The notes beneath the pieces were generated by a model. The model was given only the letters and a program-made list of their open reading frames with translations, ran no database searches and was not told the DNA's origin. DNA of 64,000 bases from Phoenix dactylifera (taxonomy: Eukaryota; Streptophyta; Magnoliopsida; Arecales; Arecaceae). Shown in pieces: positions 33,452-46,757 of this stretch. Every line of letters starts with the position of its first letter. Position 1 is the stretch's first letter. Location of the stretch: positions 9,260,745 through 9,324,744 of the forward strand of contig NC_052404.1 of assembly GCF_009389715.1 (NCBI RefSeq), in the 5' to 3' direction. The position numbers were made by a program, and so were the translations under genes.

Positions 33452-35009
33452 TGGACTAATGATTGGCTTGCCAATATACATAGAGATCAAGATGGCGGTA
33501 TCTCCATTAATCATATCCTTCTGTCATTTATTTTCTCAACATCCACGATGGGATTTTCTTTCTTTCTTTCTTTCTTTCTTTTTATTAACAAGCTTCAGTC
33601 TTCCGTAGATTTGTTTTAACAATCATCAGTGCAAATCCAGTAGGATAACGTGAATTTGTAAAAAATTCCTGTGCCAATACTATATATTTGCTGGAGATGA
33701 AACATTATCATTAGTTCTACTTTGGTTGAGCATCAAAACTTAAGAGACAAATTATGCAGATTTTGTCAAAAATATTTTGTTAGGGGGTCAGGTTTAGATC
33801 TTTCTGAAATTAAAGTGTCGACAGGGAAAATCAGAACATGAATGGTGTGGTTTGAGATCAGAAAAAGTAAAATGGCAATCTGTGCCATCATATTCTTTTT
33901 TATTGCCTTTAAAATTGGCGGTCATCCTTGATTTGCTCAAAATTTTCTGCCATCCTCCAAGAATAAGGACTCTCAATTGTATATGATCGTTAGAACAACT
34001 ACATTTTCTTTAAAGATAATTGTGAACATCTATTACTGTTACTCGCATAGGAATATATACACGGTATAGCTATAATCATGTCCTAAAATCAAGCTAACTA
34101 AACTGTACAATAGTAAACACATAGACAAAGATAGCAACAAGCTGATTTGGTAAATCTCATTTATTGATGTGCGTGATTATCATTGTCATGAGCTGTTTTC
34201 TTATTACTCTTTACATCTTGGCAAGCTGGAATGAAAGCACTGTAAACATGTCCTTGTTTTTTTCCTTCATTTTTGAAAAAAATTTGAAGTTGCATGCAGC
34301 TCTGATCATAATTCGCGGCGAAGACCTTCTTGAGGGATTTATTACTTGCAAATGAGAACTTTCAACTGACTGACAATAAGTTTCCTATATGATTATTTTC
34401 ACTTTGGTTGAGATCTATTTCGGTAGAAATGTCAAAAGCTCAATAAGCCATCTCACTAACATCCTATGAGACTCTTCCCAGATTGACCGGCTGCAAGTTT
34501 GCAACTGGGACATAAATTTTGATTGCAAGGAAGAAATCTGCTAAATGTTTGGCAATCATTGCTCGTTTATACTAAGATCCTATTCCTAATTTTATTTTAT
34601 TTATTTATCTCATTTAGAATAAATAATTTTATTTTACTTAGTTATTTTATCTAAAATAATTATTTTTGTCTTTTAATAGTTATCAAAGTTTGTTTTCAGT
34701 GGATGCTGGTTTCTTTTGAATTTAGGTAGGAATCAAATATTCCACCCATATAATGCTCTATTTTTTGTGTCTCCTTTAATGTGGCGTGACAAAAAAAGAG
34801 AGAGAGGAAGGAAGTGAGAATATCCTCTCTTGCAAGAGTCTTTTTGTGTAACTCAATTTTTAATAAAATATTTTTTTTTCCCAAATCTTGGACCGGTGCA
34901 GTCGATTTACTTCAGGTAGCGTGCCGTTCTAGATGTCTGCGCTCCAAAAAAAATATATTTATGGAGGAAATGTAAAGATGAGCAGCATTTAAAAAACTTA
35001 GCAAAAGCA

Positions 35010-35089
35010 GAATTAGTTTATCTGAAGCACAATGATCTAGTGAGTATATGAATTAGTTTATCTGAAGCACGATGATCCAGTGAGTATAT
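35010..35089. repeat. 40-bp unit tandemly duplicated
   Basis: 35010-35049 and 35050-35089 are adjacent copies that start GAATTAGTTTATCTGAAGCA and differ at two positions. Confidence 0.95.
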
Positions 35090-36100
35090 TAGTAGCGGAG
35101 ATTTGGGTTAGCGCATCCATTTTCAGTTTCCCAAGAAAGTTTTCTAATACAAGAGCACCTGGCACTCAGATTAACAAATGGTCCTAACCCACTATATATA
35201 TTGCCACTGGCTTTTAGCAAAACGTGGTCCTGTAAATGGAATGTATCAAACATTTTATTCATGTTAAACTCGTCCCTTGTGCTTATAGGCCTCCTCACTG
35301 TTCCACATAAAGATATATATACAGTAAAATTTTCAAACGATCGTCGAACAAAATCTTTCAAGTTAAAAGCTTGTTTTGACCTACTGGAAACATTTGGATC
35401 ACTGATCGATATCTATTGTAGAGCTGACTCGAAGAGTTCTTATATAAAAAAAAAACAAAAGGAATTATGCTCATATTTGGTACATAATGTGTATTGTGTC
35501 TTATCAAAGATTCTCATGATCTCACACCAAAAGTTACGAATTTTTGTTGTATTGTTGTTATTTTTGTATTTTTTGTTTCTCTGCAAATTAGGAAAATACT
35601 ATATGAAAATTAGTATACTATTTGCATAACTTCTTTTGCTCCTTCCTGCTTTTATTTTTACTTTTTTAAAAGTAATTGATCTTTGCTACCAAAATATCTA
35701 AAGATTTTGTAAATAATTTTTAAAGAATATAAAACTTTTTTATCATCTATATGTTTCAGTCTCGTACATTTTTTTTCTTCTTGGGTTTTTAAAATAAAAA
35801 CAAAAAAGGAAAGCAATATCAAACAGCCCCTCGACATTTTTAGTTTTTATTTCTCTAGGGTAGTGCTGAATCTACATTTTCTTTTAGGAAACACGGTGAC
35901 AAGTCACCACCAATTCGTTAAGGGAAATGAACAGATACTAGAGAAGAGAAGAAAAATAAAAAGAAGAAAGACCGGAAGAGGGGAATGAAAGGATAAGAAA
36001 GGTAAAGGCCTCCGGATGAGATGCAAAAGGAGATACCACCGCAATATTTACATGCAATGAGGCATCAGAGCCAAGCCTCACCCCCCAAAAAATTAAAATT

Positions 36101-36675
36101 GGAGGGAGGGAAGCCATGGGTGGAGTAAGAACATCGGGTGTGAAGCCCAATAGTCCATATCGGAAAAACTCGTTTCAGAGCTTGGACATATGAGGCGGGT
36201 GTCTCCAAATTCTGCATACACATTTTGGGAGGAAAACAAAATCGGAAAGGGGTGAAGAACGCTTGCGTGAAGCCCCAGAACCGGATAATATCTGGCATGG
36301 GAGCTCCGTATTTCCCTCCTCATGCGGCCCCACGTGGGCACTGGGTGCCTCACGTGCCTCACGCAGGCGGGGGCGTTACTTTTGGTATCAAAGCCGAGAC
36401 GACTCTTGTCCGATGGTGGAAAGAGTGTGAGGCCTAATAATTCCATATTGGAAAGACTCGTTCCAAAGCCTGGGCATATGAGACGGGTGTCTCTTAATCA
36501 TGCAGACGCGTTTTGGAAAAAAAACAAAATCGAGGAGGGGTGAAGGACGCTTGCGTGAAGCTCTAGAACTGGACAATATCTGGCAGGGGAGTCCCGTGTT
36601 TTTCCCCTCATGTAGCCCTCACATAGGCACTGGGGTGCCTCACGTCCCTGGCAGGTGGGGGCATGACTGGTCATA
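36101..36675. repeat. Diverged tandem duplication, about 289-bp unit
   Basis: The segment from about 36159 recurs from about 36448. Shared blocks in order: GGAAA.ACTCGTT, CATATGAG.CGGGTGTCTC, AAAACAAAATCG, GGACGCTTGCGTGAAGC (one substitution), ATATCTGGCA, CTCATG, and GGCACTGG(G)TGCCTCACGT. The copies are clearly diverged. The motif order resembles plant LTR or satellite-like sequence, but no element ends are visible. Confidence 0.85.
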
Positions 36676-37850
36676 TCATCTCATTTAATATAAGTCAATG
36701 AAACCTTAGATATTGTTTGATATGATACACGCATATTGATGTATATTTTTCTGATTATTTTAATTTTTACATAGATTTTCAGCTAAATGATTTTGAAATT
36801 TATTTGAAGATAGTTGATAATTGTGGATTTATTGTATGCTGAGTTAGATATCCAAAATCTAAAATATAGTGCAAAACCTAAAAAAAATCTATAGGTCGCT
36901 TGCCGAGGTGGGAAATATCTCGGATTTAGAAACCTTGCACCAAACCACCCAATGGGCGTTTCGTGTGCCTGATTCGCTGTGATCTTCCAAAGAATCTATA
37001 TGAATATGGGACCGGATTTAAGCAGCCCGCGCCAGGGCAATCGGTGAGTCTTTTTTTAAGCAATCAAAACCTATTTCCTTCGGTGGGTTCAGAAGGAGTG
37101 CAGGTTGAAGCCGGAAAGAAGCGAAGGATTTTTTTTTTTTTTTGAATAAACCATCTTATACTAGTACATCCAAAAAAAAAATCAAAAAATAAAACATAAC
37201 CAAAGAAAGAAGAATAGTATCTGGTCTACAACCTGCTGAGCTACATAAAAAGTGATCCAATTAACTGTTTTGTTCGTCATCTAATGTACATGAGGATTTC
37301 GAAAGATATACAAGCTCTCGTGAATCTGTGGACATCTTGCAGCAATAAATATTCAAAGCTGGTACTTGTCGATAGAATGCTGAGCCACATAAGAAGTAAT
37401 CCAATCAATTGCTCTGTTTATCTCTCAATATACATAAGGATCCGGAAGGTAATACATTTCTCGACAGTCTGTGATATCCTGCAGCCCTGCAGCAACGAAT
37501 GTTTAAAGCTGTTTCTGGACAAGCTCCAATCTATCGTAGTAGAGTTTCAATCCGCTGTAGGAATAAGTTTCGTATGGATGATACTTTTTCAGACCCCCCT
37601 CAGCTCAGCTTTGGGATAGAGACGTAAGGACTTTCTGATGCCAAAATGGTGAACCAAACCACCGTGAATTCCGCTGCTTTATCACAGCCTTCCCGAGGAT
37701 GGAGCAAAAACGGACACCACCGTCGACCGTACGCTGCACTTTTAGTATCACCCGTGACTCCCCCCTTGACCACCGTCACCAATCTGCCGCTCCTTATCCT
37801 TTGAGCTTTGTATTTTTCTTTTTGCTTTCGCAGCCAATAATTATATTATA

Positions 37851-37857
<7 letters not shown>

Positions 37858-37885
<28 letters not shown>
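37858..37885. repeat. (AT)n microsatellite
   Basis: Pure AT run at the end of a longer interrupted AT-rich tract starting near 37838. Confidence 0.95.
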
Positions 37886-39133
37886 GCAGGTACGATATAT
37901 CCTATAATTCCGAAATGCTCCGGGCATCTCTTTCTCCGATCCATAAGGTACTTTCAAATGGCACGCTACATACGCTGCCATCTAGTCGGTCGCCCTATTG
38001 GCCTCACGAGTAATTATATTTTTTTCATCCAAGTAAAAGCTCCATTGCCGAGCATTGCCCACTGATTCCACCCCAACTCCTCGCACCTCAAAACCTCACT
38101 CTGTATCGCACTGATCGTAACAATTAATTGCATCAAATCCCTGTTACAACGGGTTTTGGAGTGTTCAGTTTTTTTTTTTTGACTGTTGGAAGTAGGCAAG
38201 CCAATCCCTCTCTTTATTTCTATTACATTCCATCTCATCCTGTTATATTCTAAAGTATGATATCGAGAATGTCGCAAAAAACAAGATATAAAGTTTTGCC
38301 TCCATAGTTGAGACTCGCAGCATCGCCCGGCCATATATTTTTACAGTATTAGACAAAGGATTCGAGTTAAACAAGAAAGATTCTGTTTTATTTGATGGGC
38401 AGGCGTCACCCACTACTGTCCTTTTTGTTTGATTAGATGGCCATGGCTGATAGCAAAGAAAGTGAATACGTAGATACCGCAGGTGCCTTCCCCGAATGTA
38501 GCATCATTTTGACAACTGCAGGCATTTCGACATTATTCGCAAACAAAATGCTCATGAATTATGCTGTTAATTATGTGCAAGTACGCATCAGCGATTATCC
38601 TTATGATGACTCTTCAAAAAAATCTTTGCTTGCCCGTTTCTGTCGTATTTAAGTAAGAAACCATTTAACTGTTAAGCAAGAAAATCAAGTGCCTTGAAAT
38701 CCGTGGGGCAGAGGAGAGAGAGAGAGAATCATATAATACAGTCATCTCATCTCATTTCCCTTGAGTATGATTAAAATTATAACACCATGTCTCGACAATT
38801 GGATATGAAACTAGCTCATGCTGGCACCAAAGCACATGCCCCCGGCAATCCTTTTTCTTGTCAAAGTACACCTTGATTCCGGGCGTAGGACCTAGAAGCA
38901 ATGATTAGAACATCGAAGCACAACCCAACACCACCTCACAACAGAGTAGCATTTCTTGTTGGTAATAAACAAAATACTCAACTTATCCGCTTTGTTTAAC
39001 GCAGAGACAGAGAGACAGAGAGAGGGAGGGAGGGAGGGAGAGGAAAAGGGGTACATTTCCTTATATTAACATAGATGAAAGCTATTGTCCTCCTTAATAA
39101 AACAAGAAGCTAAAAGCACTCCAAACCATGTAG

Positions 39134-40867
39134 CTAAACCGAGGGTTTGCGGACAAAGTATCTGTAGGCCGCCACCTTCCTTCTCCTGGAGCTGGTGTTG
39201 TCTATGGACAGCACCATCTTTCCGGCCTCCTTGGACGTGAAGACATTGTGAATCGGCTCCTCGGCGGTCGCCGGAATCCTCCTCATCTTCTCCACTTGAA
39301 TCGTGTAGCTCCCCTCCTCGCTCGGCACGTACTCCGCGCTGTAGTCCAACTCCCATCCCCCCACTGCTACGTCCCACGTTATGGTAGCCCCGGCCTAATC
39401 CAAGAACCAAACACAAATATCTCGTAATTTATTTTTTAGACCCTCTCCAAAACTTCTTACAGCAGATTCTTAAGTTAGCATGCTTGCAAGTTTTTATAAG
39501 GAAAAACACAGGCAGGTAGTCTCGGAATTCAAGTAATTCGGAGGGGTTAAAAAAAAAAAAAAACCTCAATGCCATCGATTTCGAGGTTCACTTTCTCTCC
39601 ACCCCTGATGGTGAACTCGGATGCCGGTTTGGGGGGACCGTTCTGCAGATCCCCGGGCCGGCTCAGCCCTCCATACTGGACCGGCACAAACTCCGGCCTG
39701 ATGAATCTGATTCCATAGCAGCATTTAAGAATAAATCGGTGAAACAGAACAATAGAACAATAGATGCTGTTCAAATTCAAGTCAGAAACAGATACCATTC
39801 CAGAATCCGGATCGCAGCTCGTAATTAAAAGTATAAAACCGAAACAAACTATAGAAACGAGAGAGATAGGAGCAGATGGAAGAATGTGTTTGTCGATAAA
39901 TTACTTGTAAAGGGTCTCGGCCACATTCCCTTCTCTGGCGATGACGAACTTGCTCTTGGTCCTCTCCGTTAGGAAGGGACTAATCATCGAATACAGCATA
40001 CTAAAATACCAGGGACATTTATAAACACCTGCACCCCATTACATCAGAAAAAATTAAGCGACCAAAGCTAGGCCAAGAAAAAAGAAGTAAAAAAAAAAAA
40101 AAAAAAACTAAAAGGAACTAATGAGGATCTACCTTTCTGGCGACCATCTCCGGGTAGTTATCCTGGAACAAGGACAGGATCTGGTTGGAGGCCACCCGGA
40201 GCTCCCTCTTGGGCATATCTTTGAGATCCGTGACCTGGATGATGGAGTTGATCCCGCCGGGGCGGAGCTGGAGCAGGCCGACCCCGCGCTCCATCACCTG
40301 GACTCTCCACCGGAGAAACTTCTTCAGCTTCTCCCCGTCGCCGAACACCCGGTCGTACATCTCCCGGTCCTTGAACACCCCGTAGGCGTTATAGCAGACC
40401 GGGTGGCCGGCCCGGTCCCAGCCGTGCATGTAGGCCACCACCCCTCCAACTCCTTGAACCCCAGCTCCTCGTCGACGACGCCGTCCGCCCCGAACTCCTC
40501 CCTCACTCCACGCACCGCGCCAGCATCGCGTGCGCCTGGGCCACGTTGAAATCCCTCGCCCGGAGAAATTTCAACAGCACCACGTCGGCCCTCTCGTCGG
40601 CGGCCGGCCCGAGAAGGGGAACCCCCCACATTGTGAGAGGCTTCGACGATGAGTTGGAGGACGACACGGACACGAGAAGATTCTTGAGCTCTTGGAGAGC
40701 TCTCTGCTCTCCGGCCTTGAGATTGGAGGCCAGATAGGAGTCCTCTTTGAAGGAAGATGACCTCTGCAGGGTGGTAGCGGCTGCCTCCATCAGGGAGCTC
40801 ATCAGTGACCTCTTGTCGGCTTGGGAGACGGCCCGGGCTGCAAGACCGGCGATTCCTCCATTGACAT
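39134..40867 (-). CDS. PATL: Patellin (SEC14-GOLD protein, PATL4/6 type), frameshifted
   Basis: Four minus-strand exons: 40867-40133, 40028-39905, 39706-39565 and 39394-39134. With one base restored at each of four sites they give exactly 422 codons and all phases match. Order: short leader (MSMEESPVLQPG), CRAL-TRIO N-domain with LLKFLRARDF, SEC14 lipid-binding domain with VCYNAYGVFKDREMY and INSIIQVTDLKDMPKREL, then QYGGLSRPGDLQNGPP and a C-terminal GOLD domain (TITWDVAVGGWELDYSAEYV, ending AAYRYFVRKPSV). Patellins bind phosphoinositides and act in cell-plate formation and vesicle traffic. Missing-base sites are about 40819 (CCC read as CC), 40504, 40441-40444 and 40012-40014. All splice sites and motifs are intact, so consensus error is likelier than a pseudogene. 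Confidence 0.9.
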
Positions 40868-43800
40868 CTCAAATCGCAGAGAACCAGGAGAGAAGAACAA
40901 CAACAACAAAAAAAGAATGGATTTTTTTGGGGATTCGGTGGTATGTATGCCGCGAGACAGCAAGGAGAGGTTTGAGTTGAAGGAGGTGAGAGGTATGAAT
41001 TATAGCGGTGGTTAGGGAGGGGGTGACAATTATAATAGAGGCGTGGGGTCTGAGGGTTGGAATTTTTATTCCGGAGCGGCTCGGGAGCATGGGTGGTCCG
41101 TGCCCCGGGGACGGCATCTTACGAGCTGCTGGCGGTACAACGGACCACCAATTAAAGAATGAATCGATATGGATCGCTCCCTCCATTTGGATTCCGATCT
41201 TGGAACCAGGTCGGCCAAAATCGAAGTCTCCGTTCCAATGAGACAGCCAACCAAACCCTGTCTTCGCCGCCCCGTCGCACCTGACCAGGTGGTGACATTT
41301 GCCTTAATTGCTCTACATTGCATTGGGCCAGCCGGGGTGAAAACTGCAACTCATCAGACGGTCCTGAACGGTTTCGAGGCACATCGAACGGGTAATTCGA
41401 GGAACCTAGTTTGATGCAATTGGTGTACGTGGTACACCGTCTGGAGGTGGCTAGCTCTACCGTATCGTCAGCACCTGTCACGAGCACGAAGGTGGGCCCC
41501 AAAGGGAACCCTTTTTAGCTTGTGTCCTGTTCCGGGTCCCCCACCGATGGACCCAACCGGCCGTTCAAATTTTGAAACCACGGCGGGAATCGAGAACGTG
41601 GCTCGTCCGATTTATCGCATAACTCTTTGCTATCGAGAACGTGGGCTCGTGCCAACTGGGCTTAAAGCTAGCCGGGCCGAGTGTCACAAAAGCTTCGCAG
41701 CATCGGGCCGTACGGACTCCATGCGTACCTGCCAGCGCAGTGCGTCTTTTTTGGCGGGTTCAAAGTTCAAATTCGAATAAAGAAGTCTATAGTTGTTTGA
41801 CGGAGAGGAGAGCACGCATGATAAGTGTCATAAGATCTCGCTTGGATTCTATACAAAGTAACAAGTGATTATTATGGAGTAAAGGTTAAAAAAAAAAAAA
41901 AGCAATCTCGCATGTGGCATGGCTTTTACGACAGCTTTGATTTCAAATTGAGTAATAAGTCGAGAGGTGACTTGGGATATAATCCCAAAGACTTCAGACA
42001 CTCCATTAAGCTTAAATCCAACACTTTTACGGCTCTTTTCTTACCACCAAAAGTACTTTATCTTTGAGATGATTTAAAGAAATATGTGCTCACGAGCACG
42101 CATACAAATCTACTGTGGAATGAGTGTCTCCAGGCTCCAGAATTACCGAGATTGGAGCGGTCTTTTAATGCCGTCCTGTAGCTGTAGGTCCTGAGCTCAT
42201 AAAACGGGCTTGAGCCCAGTTTCCCGATTTGAATCTAGGCCGAAAACCTCGTTTTTGGAATAGATGGGAGCAGTTGAAATGTACCAAAAGTTGGAGAAGC
42301 GGACCACCGATCTAGGCATGAATTGGTTTTGTCACTTTCTCCGCTTTTACGGGACAAGATGTACTGAAGTCCACTTCCTCCTGCTTGCAGCTTATAGGAA
42401 CTGCAAGGGTCCATCGAGACGGTCATGATGGGTTTGGACATTTCTTTTTTTTTTTTTCTTGGGTAAAATGATGGTTGTGTCCGGTAAACATATGGTCCTT
42501 AAACGTCGTCGACACTTGGTTGGTCTGAAAGCAACTTGCTAGTGAAATTAAAAAGCGACCGCGAAGACCGCCTTTTCTTGGTTTCCGGGCGTAGCCCTGG
42601 TCTTTGTTCTCGGAATTCGAGTTGCAAGTGGATCGGCTCTAGAGCGGGACCCACTACCAGCGGATTACCCTCACGCACTTTTGGCTTTGGGATTCGTGCG
42701 AGAGACGGTAAAAGGGAAAAAAAGAAAAAAAAAAGTCCATGGCCGTAAAATTTTAGAATAAATTACAAAAAAAATTTATATTTATTACGCCTGCCCCCCC
42801 CCCCAAACAGTTCTACAACATCTATACTTACATCTAATTAAATTAATATTATTAAATTAATTATTTACTTTCTATATAAACTTAAAATTATACTTAAACA
42901 AAAATAAGGATGTATGTATTTTTTATATTTTTATGTGTCCATTATATATCTAAAATTATTTTTTATACTATACTTATTTTTTATTTAATATTAATTGTTT
43001 GGCTAGTATTCTGTTAGATTATAAAGTAAGATATTTTAATAAATTTTAATATATCAAAATTATTGAGTATAAGGATATTTTATTTTTGAGAAAGATTTTA
43101 TAATTTAATTAAAATTTTATTTTACGCTTAGTTTTTTAATTTAGAAAATTAAAATATTGATTGATTTATGAATGCAGGGCGAGTGGGAATTGGGAAAGGG
43201 CAAGGGCAAGCATTCTCGTGAACTGGGAGGATTTTATTTAATTAATATAGTTCAAAGGCTGTGAGCCGTGCTCAGAGGGAAACCCAGCGAGTAATTATGA
43301 AGAGTTATTGACAGCAAGAGGTGGATGGGAACAGAATTCACATGATGGGAGTGTCGTTGCCGAGACAGGGTCCAAGACCGAGGAGTGACGTCAAGGCGGC
43401 ATCAAATAAAGTTATTCTTCAAACTATCGCAATTTTTTCTTTAATTTTGCCCATAAGTGTTTTCTTCTTATAATCCAGAAGATTTTTTCTCGAAAATTGG
43501 AAAATAAATGGCAAGTGGGTGTCCACGATTAAACAATTTTGTAACTATTCTTGAACTATTCAAGCCTCCATCAAATTGGCCATCATCTGATTACAAATCG
43601 ATCACTATATGTTAGCTTCTGGCTTAATGGCTACTGGTGCTATGATCGATTTAAAAGGTAATTTACTTGATCTTCTATGTATCGGACTGCTTGAGATGTA
43701 CTCAAGTTTGATCCTGCTGTTCTTTATTCTTCCTTTTTTTTTTATTCTCCAAAAATCTGAGAAGTTGGCTCCAATTACGTACTTTTGATGACTCCAATTA

Positions 43801-46757
43801 GGCACTGCAGGAACTGGCAGTTGTGAATCTAATTGAGGAACTCAATGGTCCATTGTGATATGGGCTCAAATACAACAAAAGGTAGGACCATTCCAGTTTA
43901 CATTTTTTTCCTTGTAAATCCATCAAGTCGTTGAAGGCACTGAGGTTACTGTGGCTGCTTCATCTAGGATGACTAGAGACATTAGGGACTCCCTCTCTAC
44001 TGTTACAATGCCCAGATATGTCCTTACTTCTTGGAAGCCCTACCCATAACAATCTTAAAGGAATTTTGATGGTGGTGGAGATAGAGCTAGAGTCACATTT
44101 GTGATCAGGGACCGCTGGTAGAGATAGGCTAGGAGTATCATTCTTGAAGGGAACTCGGCCGTGGTGATTAAGGAATTCTAAAGAAGGGGTTAGGGGGAGG
44201 GGTAGAATACCCACTACTAGACGACATACATCGGCTATTGAGGGAGTGTGGTGTCTTTCAAGCTGTGCATGTGTATCGAGAGATGAACAGAGCAACTGAT
44301 TAGGTTGCCTCTTTGCCGCTCATCTTCTTAAGAATTCTCTAGACTGGCTTGCATTTATTCCTATTATATCGTCTTCTTTTTCTTGACTCTGACGGCGATG
44401 CTTATGCATGAGCAGCGATGTAAAAAATCTCCTAGACTTGGGGAGGTAGCTGAGGGGCTTGAGAGACTGCAGCTCTCCAACTCATTCTCACTAGGATAGC
44501 ATTGCCGAGCCCCAGGTGATACGGACATTCAGATGGCGGTGCGCAAGCCGCACCCCTGGATTGCTCGCCCACCCGTTCGCAGCACGCCGAGCGCGTTCCT
44601 CACCAGTGGGTCCACCTGATGGCGTGAACCAGCGAAGTCCGTAGCCATGGATGTCCATCGGGTGCTCCTGCCGGCGAAGATGTTGGTGCCCCCAACACTA
44701 GTTGACCACGATGCATACTTGAAACAGATACATACACCTTGGTCCCTCGTATAGGTTTTCGTCGAATTGGACCGGTGGGGGTGTGTGGGATGTCAATACT
44801 CCTGGCCTGGCGGGTAGTAGGATGCAATAAGGAAAACGGTGTTATTTGGGCCCCGCATTGCTTGTTGGTGGGCAATTGGGCCCAGGCCAACGGTTGAAGA
44901 AGATTTATTTGGACCGGGATGATTTCGGGAAGTAGGCGGCGGCGCTGGGAGACCGGGAATTGTGTGGGTCCCTGCTTGCGCGCTGTCGTGTCGAGGCACG
45001 TGTGGTTGCGAAGGTGACTCGGATGCTCAAACAGGCCCGGGCGGCCATGTAGTTAGCGACCTGGAGGCTGGTTGCCGTGCGGGGCCAGCATGAGCACTGA
45101 GGTGGTGAATGGCTTTTTGTAGGCCGCCTCGGCGGCCCCGTATCTTGCGCCTAGCGATGTGAAGAAGCTCGTTATCGAGGGCCGCTTGATGATCGGAGGA
45201 AAGCATCAGAAACATTTGGAGCCGCTCCACTCTTCTTTGATTGTCTCAGAACATCAGTGGGATTCCCTTCCACATTCCTCTGTTCATCATCGTAATCAGC
45301 ACATCATTAGTTTTACTATTGTTTCATCATTATTGTATACAAAATTGAGTTTTTTTAAGAGAGATGATAGATCTTTGGACCCTCTTTTTTTTTTTATAAT
45401 ACATATATTTAACAACAGTCAGAGGCATATATCAATTCTTAGATATGATGAATCAATAACTCATCTCAAACACTCAAAAGAAACACCGGCCAAGCTCAAA
45501 GAATCAATAATCATCATTCTTAGCTCGACCCTTTCCCTTTTTTCCTGCCCTCCAACTGTCTCAATCCAATCAGGAGGAAGTCCGCAGAGTACCAGCTCCT
45601 ATCGCGACCATCTCATTTGGGAAGAGGACCAAGGTGGCGTGCATCCAGACGGCACATTTCGTTGAGAGCCTTGTTTGGCTGGGGCACTCTCACACACGTT
45701 GCGTGTTTGTGCGTGAGAAAGAAAGAGAGATTCTTAGTTTACCAAGTAACTGGGATTACTTCGTTCGGCTTAGGCAAAAAGGATGGTAGGATCCCTCCAT
45801 GGATAGATGACGAGGGCTCCATGCAGAGTGGCCCTAAGCCATGAGCTGTGAGCTGCACATGATGTCCCTCCTTGGTTCTCGACTGTGACCGGCTACGTGT
45901 AGCTCCCCCCTGGCATGATTTGGGCTCATATTCCAGGCCATGCCCATCCTGCCTAGAAGAGAGACATGAGAGCATTATGACCCGCGCAATTTCCTTCATA
46001 TTTTTCATGCTGATGCTTCGCACTCATAAAGATTTTCTTTTTCTGACTGCAAGTTGATCGCTTCTTACCTGTGCATGTTAATTGACAATGCATATGCTGC
46101 ATGCATGCATGCTGTATCTGTATGTATGTACTATACGTATATCTTAAAGTGGTAATAGTGAGTGTTAGGAAAGAAAATTAAATGGGAACAAAGCTCTGCT
46201 CCACTTTGGACTGCAAATCAGCTTTAAATAAAATTGTATATTTAGGCTCAACTTGGATCCACTGTACTCTGCTTAACTATATAAATTGTATACTTAGTCC
46301 ATGATAGTCCAGGCCTTCGATTAACTAACAATTGAGTCCAATAGCCAATTCGGGTATTTCATATCTTATATCTACAATCAATAGATTGAGATATCTTGAC
46401 GGCAACAGGTTTCATAAAGTGCAACTTCGCTGGAGTACTGGCAGGCTACAAACGCACAGATGTACACAGCATGAGAGAGATGCTGTCAGCAAATGCAAGT
46501 TTCTTATATGAAACCTAAGATTTATGGTTTATTCATTGTACAGACCTCATTCCTTACAACTGGGAGCATATCCACTCGCAAAAAAAATGTACGATAAATT
46601 AATGAAATCAAACTTCTCACTGTAAAGGTACAGAGCATGGAGGTCAATACCAACAGCCGTTTAGCAGGAACTTCTCCGACCAAACACCAGAACAGAACCG
46701 AAAATATGCAGAAAATCCTGATAGAGCCACTTGAGGGTACCCCCATAATTCTCTTCC
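40868..46757. other. Spacer without recognised intact gene
   Basis: Starts with the patellin promoter region. The stretch 42750-43160 is extremely AT-rich. A GC-rich island at about 44450-45240 carries no long frame and may be a degraded gene or transposon. 45300-46750 is ordinary AT-rich DNA with a probable NAA25 3' UTR at the right end. Confidence 0.5.

Larger units (their letters stand above)
33452..39133. other. Spacer with small tandem duplications
   Basis: AT-rich DNA with a (TTTC)n tract at about 33554-33580, the two tandem duplications listed separately, an AT microsatellite, and GA/GGGA-rich DNA at about 39003-39040. A 71-codon frame at 38437-38652 has no recognised domain and I do not call it a gene. 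Confidence 0.5.

Noticed and set aside
38437-38652. A 71-codon plus-strand frame
   Set aside because: No recognised domain, no clear promoter or conserved features; length is compatible with chance.
40324-40872. A 182-codon minus-strand frame overlapping patellin exon 1
   Set aside because: Out of frame for most of its length; only a short stretch between two indels is true patellin sequence.
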